This document shows, piece by piece, positions 6,687-14,994 of a DNA stretch of 18,666 nucleotides. Every line of letters starts with the position of its first letter. Position 1 is the stretch's first letter. The DNA comes from Desulfobacula sp. (lineage in GTDB: Bacteria; Desulfobacterota; Desulfobacteria; Desulfobacterales; Desulfobacteraceae). Under the pieces are notes generated by a model that worked only from the letters and a program-made list of their open reading frames with translations, was not told the DNA's origin and searched no databases. Both the position numbers and the translations under genes were made by a program. The stretch spans positions 1-18,666 of the forward strand of contig NZ_JAIOSW010000219.1 of NCBI RefSeq assembly GCF_021107415.1, read 5' to 3'.

Positions 6687-7808
6687 ATGACAATACTTAA
6701 ACAGCAGCTCACAATAAAAAATATAAGTATTAGAAACAGACTGGTCCTTCCTCCTATCACAACTAATTACGGATCTTCTGAAGGTTTAGTCACAGAAAAC
6801 ATTCTCCATTTTTACACTGAGAGATCTAAGCATGTTGGTCTTACCATTGTTGAGGCAACTGCCGTGCAGTCCAGTGGGTGTATTGTCCCCTGCAGTCTCG
6901 GACTTTGGAATGATTCTCAGATTCCGGGTATGGCTGCCCTTGCAAAAACCATAAAAAATCAGGGAGCTTTGACCGTCGTACAATTAAATCATGCAGGGCC
7001 AAGGTGTTCACCGCGCAAAAACGTAAAACAAGGCTTTTCACCTTCTGGAATAGACTTTCGAACAGATATTGAACCAATGATAATGGATACTCAGGACATT
7101 GCTAAATTAATAGATGATTTTTCCAAAGCTGCTGTTCGAGCATCAAAAGCTGGATTTGATGGTGTTGAGATTCATGGCGCACATCTGTATTTGCTAAGTC
7201 AGTTTTTGTCTCCATTAACGAATAAAAGAGATGATCGCTATGGTGGTGATGCCAGAGGCCGTGCTACACTGGCTTTAGAAATAGTAAGGAGTATCCGTAA
7301 AAATTTAGGTCCGGAGTATCCCATTTTTTTCAGGATAAATGCCGAGGAAAGAATTGATGGAGGACTAACCCTTGCGGATGCTCTTGTTATTGGTAGATTG
7401 ATTGCAGATGAAGGCGTGGATGTTCTTGATGTTTCATTGATCACTCAAGGCGGTTGGAAAGAGATTGATAATCAAAAAGTCCTCATGGGTTCTTCAGCTT
7501 TGCCTAAAGATCAGCCTTCTGGAGCGAATATCTCTTTGACAGCTATATTTAAAAAAGAAATCGGACTTCCGGTAATTGCTGTGGGAAAATTTGGTATTGG
7601 TCAGGCAGCAGTCAATGCAGTGAAATATGATAATATCGATATGGTTGCAATTGGTCGACAAATGATCTGTGATCCAAAAACAGCAAAAAAGATGCTTGAT
7701 GGAAAGGATGCTGAGATTATTCCGTGTGACGAATGCTTAAAATGTTTTGCTACAATAGGAAAAGGTGTTCCCATGGATTGCAAAGTTAATAAAAATTTAC
7801 CGTTTTAA
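6687..7808 (+). CDS. Old Yellow Enzyme-type NAD(P)H:flavin oxidoreductase, short form with a Cys cluster
   Basis: A 373-aa FMN-binding TIM-barrel ene-reductase. It begins at LTIKNISIRNRLVLPP, the standard OYE strand 1. It has the substrate-binding pair H163/H166 in EIHGAHLYLLSQFLSP, then NKRDDRYGG and the FMN phosphate region VIAVGKFG...VAIGRQMICDP. The tail carries cysteines 347, 350, 353 and 365 (C-x2-C-x2-C-x11-C). This resembles the 4Fe-4S site of 2,4-dienoyl-CoA reductase and trimethylamine dehydrogenase (usually C-x2-C-x3-C-x11-C), but the FAD/NAD domains of those roughly 650-aa enzymes are absent. It probably reduces activated alkenes (enoates); substrate unknown. AGGG sits about 7 nt before the ATG. 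The 47-nt gap after lysA suggests co-transcription, though the two genes differ in composition. Confidence 0.88.
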   Translation: MTILKQQLTIKNISIRNRLVLPPITTNYGSSEGLVTENILHFYTERSKHVGLTIVEATAVQSSGCIVPCSLGLWNDSQIPGMAALAKTIKNQGALTVVQLNHAGPRCSPRKNVKQGFSPSGIDFRTDIEPMIMDTQDIAKLIDDFSKAAVRASKAGFDGVEIHGAHLYLLSQFLSPLTNKRDDRYGGDARGRATLALEIVRSIRKNLGPEYPIFFRINAEERIDGGLTLADALVIGRLIADEGVDVLDVSLITQGGWKEIDNQKVLMGSSALPKDQPSGANISLTAIFKKEIGLPVIAVGKFGIGQAAVNAVKYDNIDMVAIGRQMICDPKTAKKMLDGKDAEIIPCDECLKCFATIGKGVPMDCKVNKNLPF

Positions 7809-7854
7809 CACTGGATTTAATGGGACGATATCAACCGAGCAATCACAGCGTGGA

Positions 7855-7882
7855 TTGACGGTAAAAACGAATGCGTTAGAAT
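7855..7882 (+). promoter_or_regulatory. Sigma-70 promoter of the RND efflux operon
   Basis: TTGACG (7855-7860), a 16-bp spacer, then TAGAAT (7877-7882); each box differs from consensus at one position. The predicted transcription start near 7889 leaves a leader of about 35 nt before the adaptor ATG at 7924. No operator palindrome or adjacent regulator gene is visible. Confidence 0.6.
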
Positions 7883-7923
7883 GAACCTTGTTCATCAATT
7901 AATAATAATAAAAGAGTCATATC

Positions 7924-9045
7924 ATGAAAAAAAGTATTCTTTTCCTATTACTGCTATCAATTTTATTGATATTTTTTGCGTGTGAGAATGATAAAATAAA
8001 GCCGGGATTTTCAAAAACCGGCACCGCCAAAAAAATATCTGATCTAATAAATATTATTAAAGTGGAAAGCCAGGAAATAATCCAGATGTACGAGGCTGTC
8101 GGAACCATCCGGCCTTTGACTGAATCAGTGATTGAATCCCAGGTAAGCGCACAGGTTATAACGGTATCCTGTGTTCCGGGTACAACCGTCACAAAGGGAC
8201 AGCTTCTCATCGTGCTGGATGCAAGACGCCTTACAGCCCAACTCAAACAGGCAAAGGAAGGACTTGCCGTTGCAAAAAACCATCTTACACAAACCTATAA
8301 ATCCATGGATGAAGCAAAAGCTGGCCTTGACCAGGCAAAAGCAGCATACAACAGGACAAAAAAACTGTTTGAATCAGACATTGTACCGTCTCAAAAGCTT
8401 GAAATTGATAAAGCCGGCTTTCTTCAGGCAAAAGCACGGTATGAAAAATCCCAGGAAGCTGAACCGTCATCAAAAGCATCCATCAGGCAGGCACAGGAAA
8501 TTATTAAGGAAGCCCAAATCGCCCTTGGCTATTCCAGAATTACATCACCTGCAACCGGTGTTGTAGCCCAAAGAATGATTGACCCGGGAGATCTTGCCGC
8601 GCCGGGCAAACCCCTTTTAATTATCCAGACCAGCGGTGCTTTAAGACTGGAGGGCAATGTAAGAGAGGGATTGATCAACCGTGTCATTCTGGGAAATGAG
8701 TATCAGGTTAAAATTGAAACCACAGGGAAAACCGTGCCGGCCAGAATAGATGAAATCGTACCCTATGCCGATCCCACCACCCGGACCTTTCTGGTAAAGG
8801 CATCTTTGCCGGATACACCGGGTATTTATCCGGGAATGTTTGGAAGACTTCTTATTCCGGTTGAAAAGGAAAAGACCCTTCTTATTCCGCTAAAGGCTGT
8901 GATCCGGGTGGGCCAGCTTGAACTGGTTTATGTAAAAAATGATGACACCTGGCAATCGGTCTATATCAAAACAGGAAAGCGATTTGGTGAAAAGATTGAA
9001 GTGCTTGCCGGACTCTCCGGAAATGAAACCATAGGATACAAATAG
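7924..9045 (+). CDS. RND efflux periplasmic adaptor (membrane fusion protein), lipoprotein
   Basis: A 373-aa adaptor that links an inner-membrane RND pump to an outer-membrane channel. It has a lipoprotein-like signal peptide (hydrophobic run, then IFFAC with Cys20). A biotinyl-lipoyl half-motif follows near residues 55-100 (VSAQVITVSCVPGTTVTKGQLLIVLD). A long alpha-helical hairpin spans about 95-200, rich in Ala, Gln and Lys. The second lipoyl half is ITSPATGVVAQRMIDPGDLAAPGKPLL. Beta-barrel and membrane-proximal parts follow, with PGMFGRLLIP and LLIPLKAVIRVG. This order is the normal HlyD_D23/AcrA layout. Only one nucleotide separates its stop from the pump gene, so translation is coupled. 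Drug, solvent or metabolite export cannot be told apart. Confidence 0.9.
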   Translation: MKKSILFLLLLSILLIFFACENDKIKPGFSKTGTAKKISDLINIIKVESQEIIQMYEAVGTIRPLTESVIESQVSAQVITVSCVPGTTVTKGQLLIVLDARRLTAQLKQAKEGLAVAKNHLTQTYKSMDEAKAGLDQAKAAYNRTKKLFESDIVPSQKLEIDKAGFLQAKARYEKSQEAEPSSKASIRQAQEIIKEAQIALGYSRITSPATGVVAQRMIDPGDLAAPGKPLLIIQTSGALRLEGNVREGLINRVILGNEYQVKIETTGKTVPARIDEIVPYADPTTRTFLVKASLPDTPGIYPGMFGRLLIPVEKEKTLLIPLKAVIRVGQLELVYVKNDDTWQSVYIKTGKRFGEKIEVLAGLSGNETIGYK

Positions 9046-9046
9046 C

Positions 9047-12000
9047 ATGGCTGAAAAAAAAGATTCAATTCTCACCCGGATTGTAAGGATCTTTCTATCC
9101 TCCCAGCTGTCTGTCATGCTGATCATTATTTCATTGGCCTTAGGCGCATTCAGTATCTATATCACCCCGAAAGAAGAAGAACCCCAGATCGTTGTTCCCA
9201 TGGCAGATATCTATGTAGAAGCACCGGGTGCAAGTCCGGCAGAGATAGAAAAACTGGTGGCAGCACCCCTTGAAAAAATGCTGTGGGAAATTGACGGGGT
9301 TGAGTATGTATATTCCATGTCCACAAGGGAAAAAGCCGTTGTGACCGTCCGTTTTTTTGTGGGAGAAGACAGGGAAAACTCTCTGGTCAAGCTTCACAAC
9401 AAAATACAGATGAACCAGGACAGGGTACCGCCTATCGTGACCAGCTGGCTGATCAAACCCATTGAAATAGACGATGTCCCTATTTTAAATTTCACGCTTT
9501 ATTCAGACCGGTATAGTGATCATGAACTTGAAAGGGTGGGTGAAGAGCTGATCGCAAGACTGTCAAGGCTTGAAGATATCTCAAGGTCTTCCATTTTCGG
9601 CGGCAGAAAAAGAGAAATCAGGGTTGAGCTTGACCCCTTACGGATGAAGGGTTTTGGTATTTCAATACAGGATATTGAACAGGCGCTTCAAGGAGCGGAT
9701 GCCTCCACCCAGGCCGGATATTTTAACAAAAATAACACCCGGATCACCATCACCAGCAGTTCTTTTTTATCTTCCGTGGATGAGGTTAAAGCCCTTGCGA
9801 TAACGGCAAGAGGCTCAAAACCAGTCTATCTTGAAGATGTGGGAACTATCATTGACGGCCCCGTGGAGGCAGATTCCTATACCCGGATCAGCTTTTCCAA
9901 TTTTTACAAAAAGGCCCATGATATTCAGTCTGACAAGCCTGTATCCTTTCCCTGTGTGACCCTGGCGTTTTCAAAGAAAAAGGGAACCAATGCCGTCAAG
10001 GTGGCCCAATTTCTCCTTAATGAAGTTGAAAAACTTAAAAACACCATCATTCCCCACGGTATGTATATTGAAGTGACCCGAAACTATGGAAAAACTGCCC
10101 AGACCAAGGTCAATGAACTGTTAAAGTCCCTTGGGTTTGCCATTGTTTCCGTTGTCATCCTTCTGGCGTTAACCCTGGGATGGCGGGAAGCAGCCGTCGT
10201 TGCCCTTGCCGTTCCCATATCATTTTCCCTGGCCCTTTTTATGAACTATCTTTTCGGGTATACCATCAACCGGGTCACCCTGTTTGCCCTTATTCTCTCT
10301 TTGGGGCTGGTGGTGGATGACCCCATCACCAATGTGGACAATATCCAGCGGCATATTAAGAAAAAATTTTTCAAGCCTTTTGAGGCCACCCTTTATGCAG
10401 TACAGGAAGTGCTGCCCCCAGTGATCATGTCAACCATTGCTATTATTATCTGTTTTGCACCCCTGGCTTTTATTACCGGCATGATGGGGCCCTATATGGC
10501 ACCCATGGCAATTAATGTGCCCCTGACAGTGACCTTTTCAACTGTCTGTGCCCTTACCATCGTCCCCTGGGTATCTTATAAGCTGTTAAAAAATGTAAAG
10601 GATAAAACTGCTGACAAAAAAGAATCAAAGCAGTATCTGACGAAATTTTATAAGGGCCTCCTGGCACCGTTCTTAAACAAACAATATATGCGAATCTTAT
10701 TGTTCATTATGATTATAGTTCTTTTAATCGGGTCCTGTTCTCTTGCGGTGTTCAGGCTTGTGCCGTTAAAACTGCTGCCCTTTGACAATAAAAACGAATT
10801 CCAGATCGTGATTGATATGCCCGAAGGAACATCCCTTGAATATACGGACCGGGTGGTCCGGGAATTTGAGAATTATCTTGCAAGTGTCAATGAGGTCACC
10901 AGTTTTGTATCTTTTACCGGAATATCATCCCCCATGGATTTTAACGGCATGGTCCGGCATTATTTCATCCGTAAAGGAAGCCACCTTGCAGACATTCAGG
11001 TCAACCTGGCCCACAAATCCGACAGACAGCAGCAAAGCCATACCATTCTTTTGCGCATCAGAAAAGATCTTGAAAAAATTGCAAAAGAAAACAATGCCCA
11101 GGTCCAGCTGGTGGAAGTACCGCCGGGGCCGCCTGTTTTGTCTACCCTGGTGGCTGAAATCTATGGCAGCTATGACAAAACCTATGAAGAATTGTTACAG
11201 GGTGCAGAGCATGTTAAAGCCGTCATGGAGGCAGAACCCAATGTTGCCGATGTAAAAATCATGACCGAAAAAAACAGTCGGAGAATGAACATAATTGTTG
11301 ACAGGGAAAAAGCAGCCCTGCACGGAATTGACACAAAAACCATCCTTGACGCCCTTAAAAGTGCTGTGGGAGGTATCACCCCTGCAAGCATTCATCTGGA
11401 CCCTGAAAGAAACCCTCTCTGGATTAAGGTTATTTTGCCCCGGGACAAACGATCAGACATGATATCCATCTCTCACATTCCCATCAGGTCTTCCATGGGT
11501 AAAATGATTCCTTTGGCTGAGCTTGTTCGTGTGGTTGAACTAAAAACTAAGAAGCCCATTTATCATAAAAACCTTGAACCGGTTGTCTATGTTATTGGAG
11601 AAATGACCGGCAGGGCGCCAGGAGAAGCGGTTCTGGATATGATGAAAACCCTTAAAGCCAACCCGGCTCAAAACGGGATTCGTGTCAATTGGGCGGGAGA
11701 AGGTGAATGGAAAATTACCCTGAGGGTCTTCAGGGATATGGGCCTTGCCTTTGCTGCAGCCCTTTTTGGCATCTATTTTATCCTGGTGATCAATACAGAA
11801 TCTTACTTTATGCCCATGTTAATCATGATGGCTATTCCTTTGACTATCCTCGGAATTATGCCGGGATTTTTTATTTTAAATCTTTTTACCAGGAGTGTGG
11901 CCGGTTTCAGCGATCCTGTCTTTTTTACCGCCACCAGCATGATCGGTATGATCGCCCTTGGCGGTATCGTCATCCGAAATGCCCTGGTATTGATTGAGTT

Positions 12001-12250
12001 TATTCAGGATGCTATAAAAAAGGGCCTCCCCTTCAAGGATGCCATCTTAATCAGCGGTGTTGTCAGGATGCGGCCCATTATATTAACCGCTTTGACCACG
12101 GCCATCGGGGCCTTTCCCATCACCTTTGACCCTGTTTTTTCAGGGCTGGCATGGGCATTGATATTCGGGCTGTTCGCCTCTACTCTCTTTACACTTCTGG
12201 TGATCCCGGTCACCTATTATGCTGTTTATAAAAAAGACTATGAAAAATGA
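9047..12250 (+). CDS. RND-family efflux pump permease (AcrB/HAE-like)
   Basis: A 1067-aa proton-driven inner-membrane pump of full family length. It has a first helix at about 17-36, a large periplasmic porter loop with EAPGASPAEIEKLVAAPLE, and a block of helices from about 360. In TM4, GLVVDDPITNVDN carries the proton-relay aspartates D424 and D425. A second periplasmic loop follows (about 570-875), then the final helices with GGIVIRNALVLIEFI and PIILTALTTAIGAFP. The DDPI form of the TM4 motif differs from the DDAI of AcrB but keeps both acids. It starts one base after the adaptor stop. No TolC-like outer-membrane gene is in the window, so a shared channel elsewhere must be used. Its stop codon directly abuts that of the converging gene at 12251. 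Confidence 0.93.
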   Translation: MAEKKDSILTRIVRIFLSSQLSVMLIIISLALGAFSIYITPKEEEPQIVVPMADIYVEAPGASPAEIEKLVAAPLEKMLWEIDGVEYVYSMSTREKAVVTVRFFVGEDRENSLVKLHNKIQMNQDRVPPIVTSWLIKPIEIDDVPILNFTLYSDRYSDHELERVGEELIARLSRLEDISRSSIFGGRKREIRVELDPLRMKGFGISIQDIEQALQGADASTQAGYFNKNNTRITITSSSFLSSVDEVKALAITARGSKPVYLEDVGTIIDGPVEADSYTRISFSNFYKKAHDIQSDKPVSFPCVTLAFSKKKGTNAVKVAQFLLNEVEKLKNTIIPHGMYIEVTRNYGKTAQTKVNELLKSLGFAIVSVVILLALTLGWREAAVVALAVPISFSLALFMNYLFGYTINRVTLFALILSLGLVVDDPITNVDNIQRHIKKKFFKPFEATLYAVQEVLPPVIMSTIAIIICFAPLAFITGMMGPYMAPMAINVPLTVTFSTVCALTIVPWVSYKLLKNVKDKTADKKESKQYLTKFYKGLLAPFLNKQYMRILLFIMIIVLLIGSCSLAVFRLVPLKLLPFDNKNEFQIVIDMPEGTSLEYTDRVVREFENYLASVNEVTSFVSFTGISSPMDFNGMVRHYFIRKGSHLADIQVNLAHKSDRQQQSHTILLRIRKDLEKIAKENNAQVQLVEVPPGPPVLSTLVAEIYGSYDKTYEELLQGAEHVKAVMEAEPNVADVKIMTEKNSRRMNIIVDREKAALHGIDTKTILDALKSAVGGITPASIHLDPERNPLWIKVILPRDKRSDMISISHIPIRSSMGKMIPLAELVRVVELKTKKPIYHKNLEPVVYVIGEMTGRAPGEAVLDMMKTLKANPAQNGIRVNWAGEGEWKITLRVFRDMGLAFAAALFGIYFILVINTESYFMPMLIMMAIPLTILGIMPGFFILNLFTRSVAGFSDPVFFTATSMIGMIALGGIVIRNALVLIEFIQDAIKKGLPFKDAILISGVVRMRPIILTALTTAIGAFPITFDPVFSGLAWALIFGLFASTLFTLLVIPVTYYAVYKKDYEK

Positions 12251-13105
12251 TTAAATTCCAAAAAGGGTATTTATAATTTTTAAGAGAAAAAAAAATGACA
12301 GCAATGGTAAAATAATGACTTGAATCAAAAAAATACCAACATATAAAAATGTAAGTTTCAGGAGATTTTCTACTATTTCTCCCATATTGCTCACAGTTAA
12401 CACAAGGGCATTATTGAACTCAATCGTTTTTTGTTTGAGAAATGATGCGCTGTTATTAATAGTTCCCAGGATACCATCAATTTCAGGAATTGAAAAATCC
12501 CTTAGTTTATCAAACTCGGCAAAGCCGACTGCCAATTCTTTGCTGGTATCTGATATTTGCTGGTTGAAAAAATTCTTATCAATAGACTCATTTGCCACCG
12601 AGGATATTGGAAGACAAAAACGGGCAATTATAATGAGCAGTGCAAATCGCATTATGGTTTTCTGAAGGGATTTTAATCGATCATTCTCAAACCACGACAG
12701 AATAGACAAAACGAACAAAAAAATGGAAACTATAGGCGGTGCAAGCGATACACTAATCTCATATGCCAGTTTTTGCACCCCTAGTGACGTAATCGCCGTA
12801 ACAAGCACATCTGATAAGCGTTCCGTCATATCATCAATTGGATCCAAAGCCTGCCCGACAGCCAATGATATGCCCACTCCCGCAGGTTCCAACTGCAGGC
12901 TTGAATCCTTTACAATTGAAACGGAAGCATTGATGATCCTGCACGTTGCATAGGCTAACCCGGATTTGGTTATTGCTTCACGAAAATAAGCATCTGCTGT
13001 GGCATCTAAAAATGGAAGCCTCAGTCCGGAGGAAAAAAAAAGCAATATCGCTACTAAAATACCCACTATAGTTCTTAGGGTTTTTTGTTTCTTTGTGGTT
13101 TTCAT
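12251..13105 (-). CDS. Uncharacterised four-helix membrane protein
   Basis: I do not recognise a named family. The 284-aa protein has a basic start (MKTTKKQKTLR), then a membrane helix at about 11-30. A roughly 90-residue non-membrane segment (about 31-120) holds an unusually conserved-looking stretch with ATCRIINASVS, LEPAGVGISLAVGQ and LDPIDDMTERLSDV. Two helices follow at about 121-139 and 151-168, then a second soluble segment (about 170-245), and a long hydrophobic C-terminal region (about 250-280) that could span once or as a hairpin. If the N-terminus is inside, the two soluble segments would face the periplasm. The stop codon directly abuts the RND pump stop, and no terminator separates them. 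The ribosome site (AGAG close to the ATG) is weak. It is divergent from the Tat-exported peptidase gene; no function is assigned. Confidence 0.75.
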   Translation of the reverse strand: MKTTKKQKTLRTIVGILVAILLFFSSGLRLPFLDATADAYFREAITKSGLAYATCRIINASVSIVKDSSLQLEPAGVGISLAVGQALDPIDDMTERLSDVLVTAITSLGVQKLAYEISVSLAPPIVSIFLFVLSILSWFENDRLKSLQKTIMRFALLIIIARFCLPISSVANESIDKNFFNQQISDTSKELAVGFAEFDKLRDFSIPEIDGILGTINNSASFLKQKTIEFNNALVLTVSNMGEIVENLLKLTFLYVGIFLIQVIILPLLSFFFLLKIINTLFGI

Positions 13106-13229
13106 TTTGCTCTATGTCCAATGTCGAAGTACCATTCCAATTTAATCGTATGATAGACTTGAGCGTCTGATTTTGCAAGAGAATTTGATACTGCCGCAAC
13201 GGGCAACCTATTACCTTTCGACTTTTAAC

Positions 13230-13258
13230 TTGAACCTTATGAAAAATTATATTATTTT
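13230..13258 (+). promoter_or_regulatory. Candidate sigma-70 promoter for the M15-type peptidase gene
   Basis: TTGAAC (13230-13235), a 17-bp spacer, then TATTTT (13253-13258), inside an AT-rich stretch. The start would be about 55-60 nt upstream of ATG 13320. Several other AT-rich hexamers nearby could serve as the -10 box, so this is a moderate match only. Nothing else is evident in the 214-nt divergent gap. Confidence 0.35.
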
Positions 13259-13319
13259 TCTTCTGGTATATTTTATATACAAAAACAGATAATCTATATT
13301 AACTTGGAAATATTAACGG

Positions 13320-14156
13320 ATGCATAGAAGATTATTTTTAAAACAGGTTGCTTACTTTTTTACAATGGCAAATACACCCCTGGCGTTTGCAAACACGCCT
13401 GAGCCTGTTGAAAATCAAGCCGGCTTATTTGATTCCCATATTAAAGACCGGTTATTAAAAAATCAACTTTTTGACAAAGTCTATGATGTAGATATTTTTC
13501 TTGATAATAAACTTCTCCCCCTTTTAGATGCATCCCTTAGACGTCTGAAAAGAATGCAAAAAATCGTTGGATATGGAAACTTCTGTTTGTTGAACTTTGA
13601 TGATGCCATAAAAATTGGAAAATCTTATTCAATTATTGGTGCCTTTTCAAAACAGGAACTTAATTTCCTTGAAATGATTTTTTACTCCCGGGTAAATAAT
13701 TATGGATTTATGGGTGAAAAACCCATTAAAAGCATTACCGGAAAAATCATTAAAAAAGAGGTGAAAAAAATTCCATATAGCGGCAATTATCTTTACCGGG
13801 GCAAGCCCATCAAGCTGTACAGCAAGATTAAAAAACAAGTCGGCAATAATGTGATCCTGACATCAGGGGTGCGCAGCATCATGAAACAGTTTTTACTGTT
13901 TTTAAATAAAACAAAAAAAAGCCAGGGAAACCTCTCCATGGCTTCCAGGTCTCTTGCACCACCAGGTTATTCCTTCCATGGTGTTGGAGATTTTGATGTG
14001 GGAAAAAAAGGATATGGCATCCATAATTTTACAGAACGGTTTACACAGACAGATGTATATAAAAAACTTAATGCTCTTGGATATTTAAAATTTAGATATG
14101 AACGCGATAATGATCTTGGCGTAAGATTTGAACCCTGGCATATTGAGGTTGTATAA
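13320..14156 (+). CDS. Tat-exported M15/VanY-type D-alanyl-D-alanine carboxypeptidase-like protein
   Basis: A 278-aa predicted periplasmic zinc peptidase acting on peptidoglycan stem peptides. The N-terminus MHRRLFLKQ fits the twin-arginine motif RRxFLK, followed by a modest hydrophobic run and a probable AFA-NT cleavage near residue 24. The catalytic region lies at the C-terminus: TSGVRSIMKQ (about 181-190), then SFHGVGDFDVG with H220, D224 and D226, and EPWHIEV with E271 and H274. The usual M15 motif is SxHxxGxAxD, with Asp seven after His. Here the aspartates sit four and six after it, so the zinc ligands are shifted. The roughly 150 residues between signal and catalytic part show no domain I can name. 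The SD is weak. It is transcribed away from the unrecognised membrane protein. Confidence 0.78.
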   Translation: MHRRLFLKQVAYFFTMANTPLAFANTPEPVENQAGLFDSHIKDRLLKNQLFDKVYDVDIFLDNKLLPLLDASLRRLKRMQKIVGYGNFCLLNFDDAIKIGKSYSIIGAFSKQELNFLEMIFYSRVNNYGFMGEKPIKSITGKIIKKEVKKIPYSGNYLYRGKPIKLYSKIKKQVGNNVILTSGVRSIMKQFLLFLNKTKKSQGNLSMASRSLAPPGYSFHGVGDFDVGKKGYGIHNFTERFTQTDVYKKLNALGYLKFRYERDNDLGVRFEPWHIEVV

Positions 14157-14205
14157 AATTAAAAAATATTTATGCATATGACTTTTGTAGTTTATTAAGC
14201 TGATT

Positions 14206-14814
14206 TTATTTAGATGAAAAGATAACGATCAAAGATTTAGCAATACCGTCAACACCTCGAACGGCGTGGGGAATACTGGAGTCAAAATAAATACTATCGC
14301 CTTTTTCAAGCAGATGGGTCTGTTCAGCACTTCTGAATTCAACAACCCCATCCATGACAAAATGAAATTCTTCTCCTTTATGGTCATTATAGAGCAGCTC
14401 ATCTTCTTTCCTGGGTTCTATCTCTACAAAAAACGGCTCCATCTGTTTTCCCACCATGGGATATGCCAAAGATTCCCATCGATACCCAACCGTGGATTCG
14501 TTTTTATGATGAAATAATTTTTTAACACTATACCTTTCATGTTTTTTCACTACCACTATCCGGTCTCCCATTTCATGGTCCCGGAAAAAGTGACCGATTT
14601 TTACACCAAGAGCAGTTGAAATCTTAATCAGCGTGGCAATGGGAGGTGCAGCGAGATTATTTTCAATCTGCGAAAGCAAGGGCTTGGAAAGCCCGGTCAG
14701 ATCTGAGACTTCCTGAAGTGTTAACACCCTTTGTTTACGAAGATTTCGAATTTTGTTCCCCAGGTTGAGTGCAGCGACTTCTTCTTTCACTTTATTTTCC
14801 TTTTGAGGCGACAT
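14206..14814 (-). CDS. XRE-family transcriptional regulator with C-terminal cupin domain
   Basis: A 202-aa DNA-binding regulator. Residues about 19-73 form a Cro/CI-type helix-turn-helix (GNKIRNLRKQRVLTLQEVSDLTGLSKPLLSQIENN, then PPIATLIKISTALGV). Residues about 125-195 form a small cupin (HKGEEFHFVMDGVVEF, then LEKGDSIYFDSSIPHAVRG), likely a ligand-sensing barrel. This two-domain build is common among repressors of amino acid, polyamine or organic acid metabolism; the ligand here is unknown. GGAGG lies 13 nt before ATG 14814, a long spacing. An in-frame GTG eight codons later has AGGA at about 8 nt and is an alternative start. It is divergent from the receiver-TPR gene with closely packed promoters, so autoregulation and joint control are plausible. 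Confidence 0.88.
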   Translation of the reverse strand: MSPQKENKVKEEVAALNLGNKIRNLRKQRVLTLQEVSDLTGLSKPLLSQIENNLAAPPIATLIKISTALGVKIGHFFRDHEMGDRIVVVKKHERYSVKKLFHHKNESTVGYRWESLAYPMVGKQMEPFFVEIEPRKEDELLYNDHKGEEFHFVMDGVVEFRSAEQTHLLEKGDSIYFDSSIPHAVRGVDGIAKSLIVIFSSK

Positions 14815-14881
14815 CTTTGCTTTGCTTCCTCCTAAACTAATTCAGGTTCGATTTTTAAAGCTACTTAACAAAAGACAAAAA

Positions 14882-14910
14882 AGTTTAGCACGATGAAACA
14901 TTGAGATCAA
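14882..14910 (-). promoter_or_regulatory. Sigma-70 promoter of the XRE-cupin gene
   Basis: The minus strand shows TTGATC (14910-14905), a 17-bp spacer, and TAAACT (14887-14882), with TG one base before the -10 box (extended -10). It leaves a leader of about 60 nt. It lies back to back with a TATAAT (14914-14919, plus strand) that could be the -10 box of the receiver-TPR gene, for which no good -35 box is seen. Confidence 0.5.
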
Positions 14911-14921
14911 GACTATAATTA

Positions 14922-14949
14922 TTGAAATATCGGAGACGAACTATTTCAA
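14922..14949. promoter_or_regulatory. Inverted repeat between divergent regulator genes (possible operator)
   Basis: Perfect 8-bp arms TTGAAATA and TATTTCAA surround 12 bases. The repeat lies immediately downstream of TATAAT (14914-14919) and upstream of the minus-strand promoter of the XRE-cupin gene. That position suits an operator for the XRE-cupin protein, or a hairpin in the receiver-TPR leader. Inference from position only. Confidence 0.4.
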
Positions 14950-14994
14950 CTCTTTTTATTTTACAAAACATTAATATCATATTAGGATATCCAA

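Noticed and set aside
7822..7915. Coding-like stretch before the adaptor gene (frame reading DINRAITAWIDGKNE)
   Set aside because: Short, no start codon, no recognised family, and it overlaps a good sigma-70 promoter, so probably chance.
10300..10345. Altered TM4 motif DDPITNVDN in the RND pump as a loss of function
   Set aside because: Both proton-relay aspartates are present, and to my knowledge DDPI forms occur in intact RND pumps, so it is not evidence of a defect.
10812..11255. 147-codon plus-strand frame inside the RND pump gene
   Set aside because: An out-of-frame shadow of the pump; the pump's own frame is continuous and matches its family.
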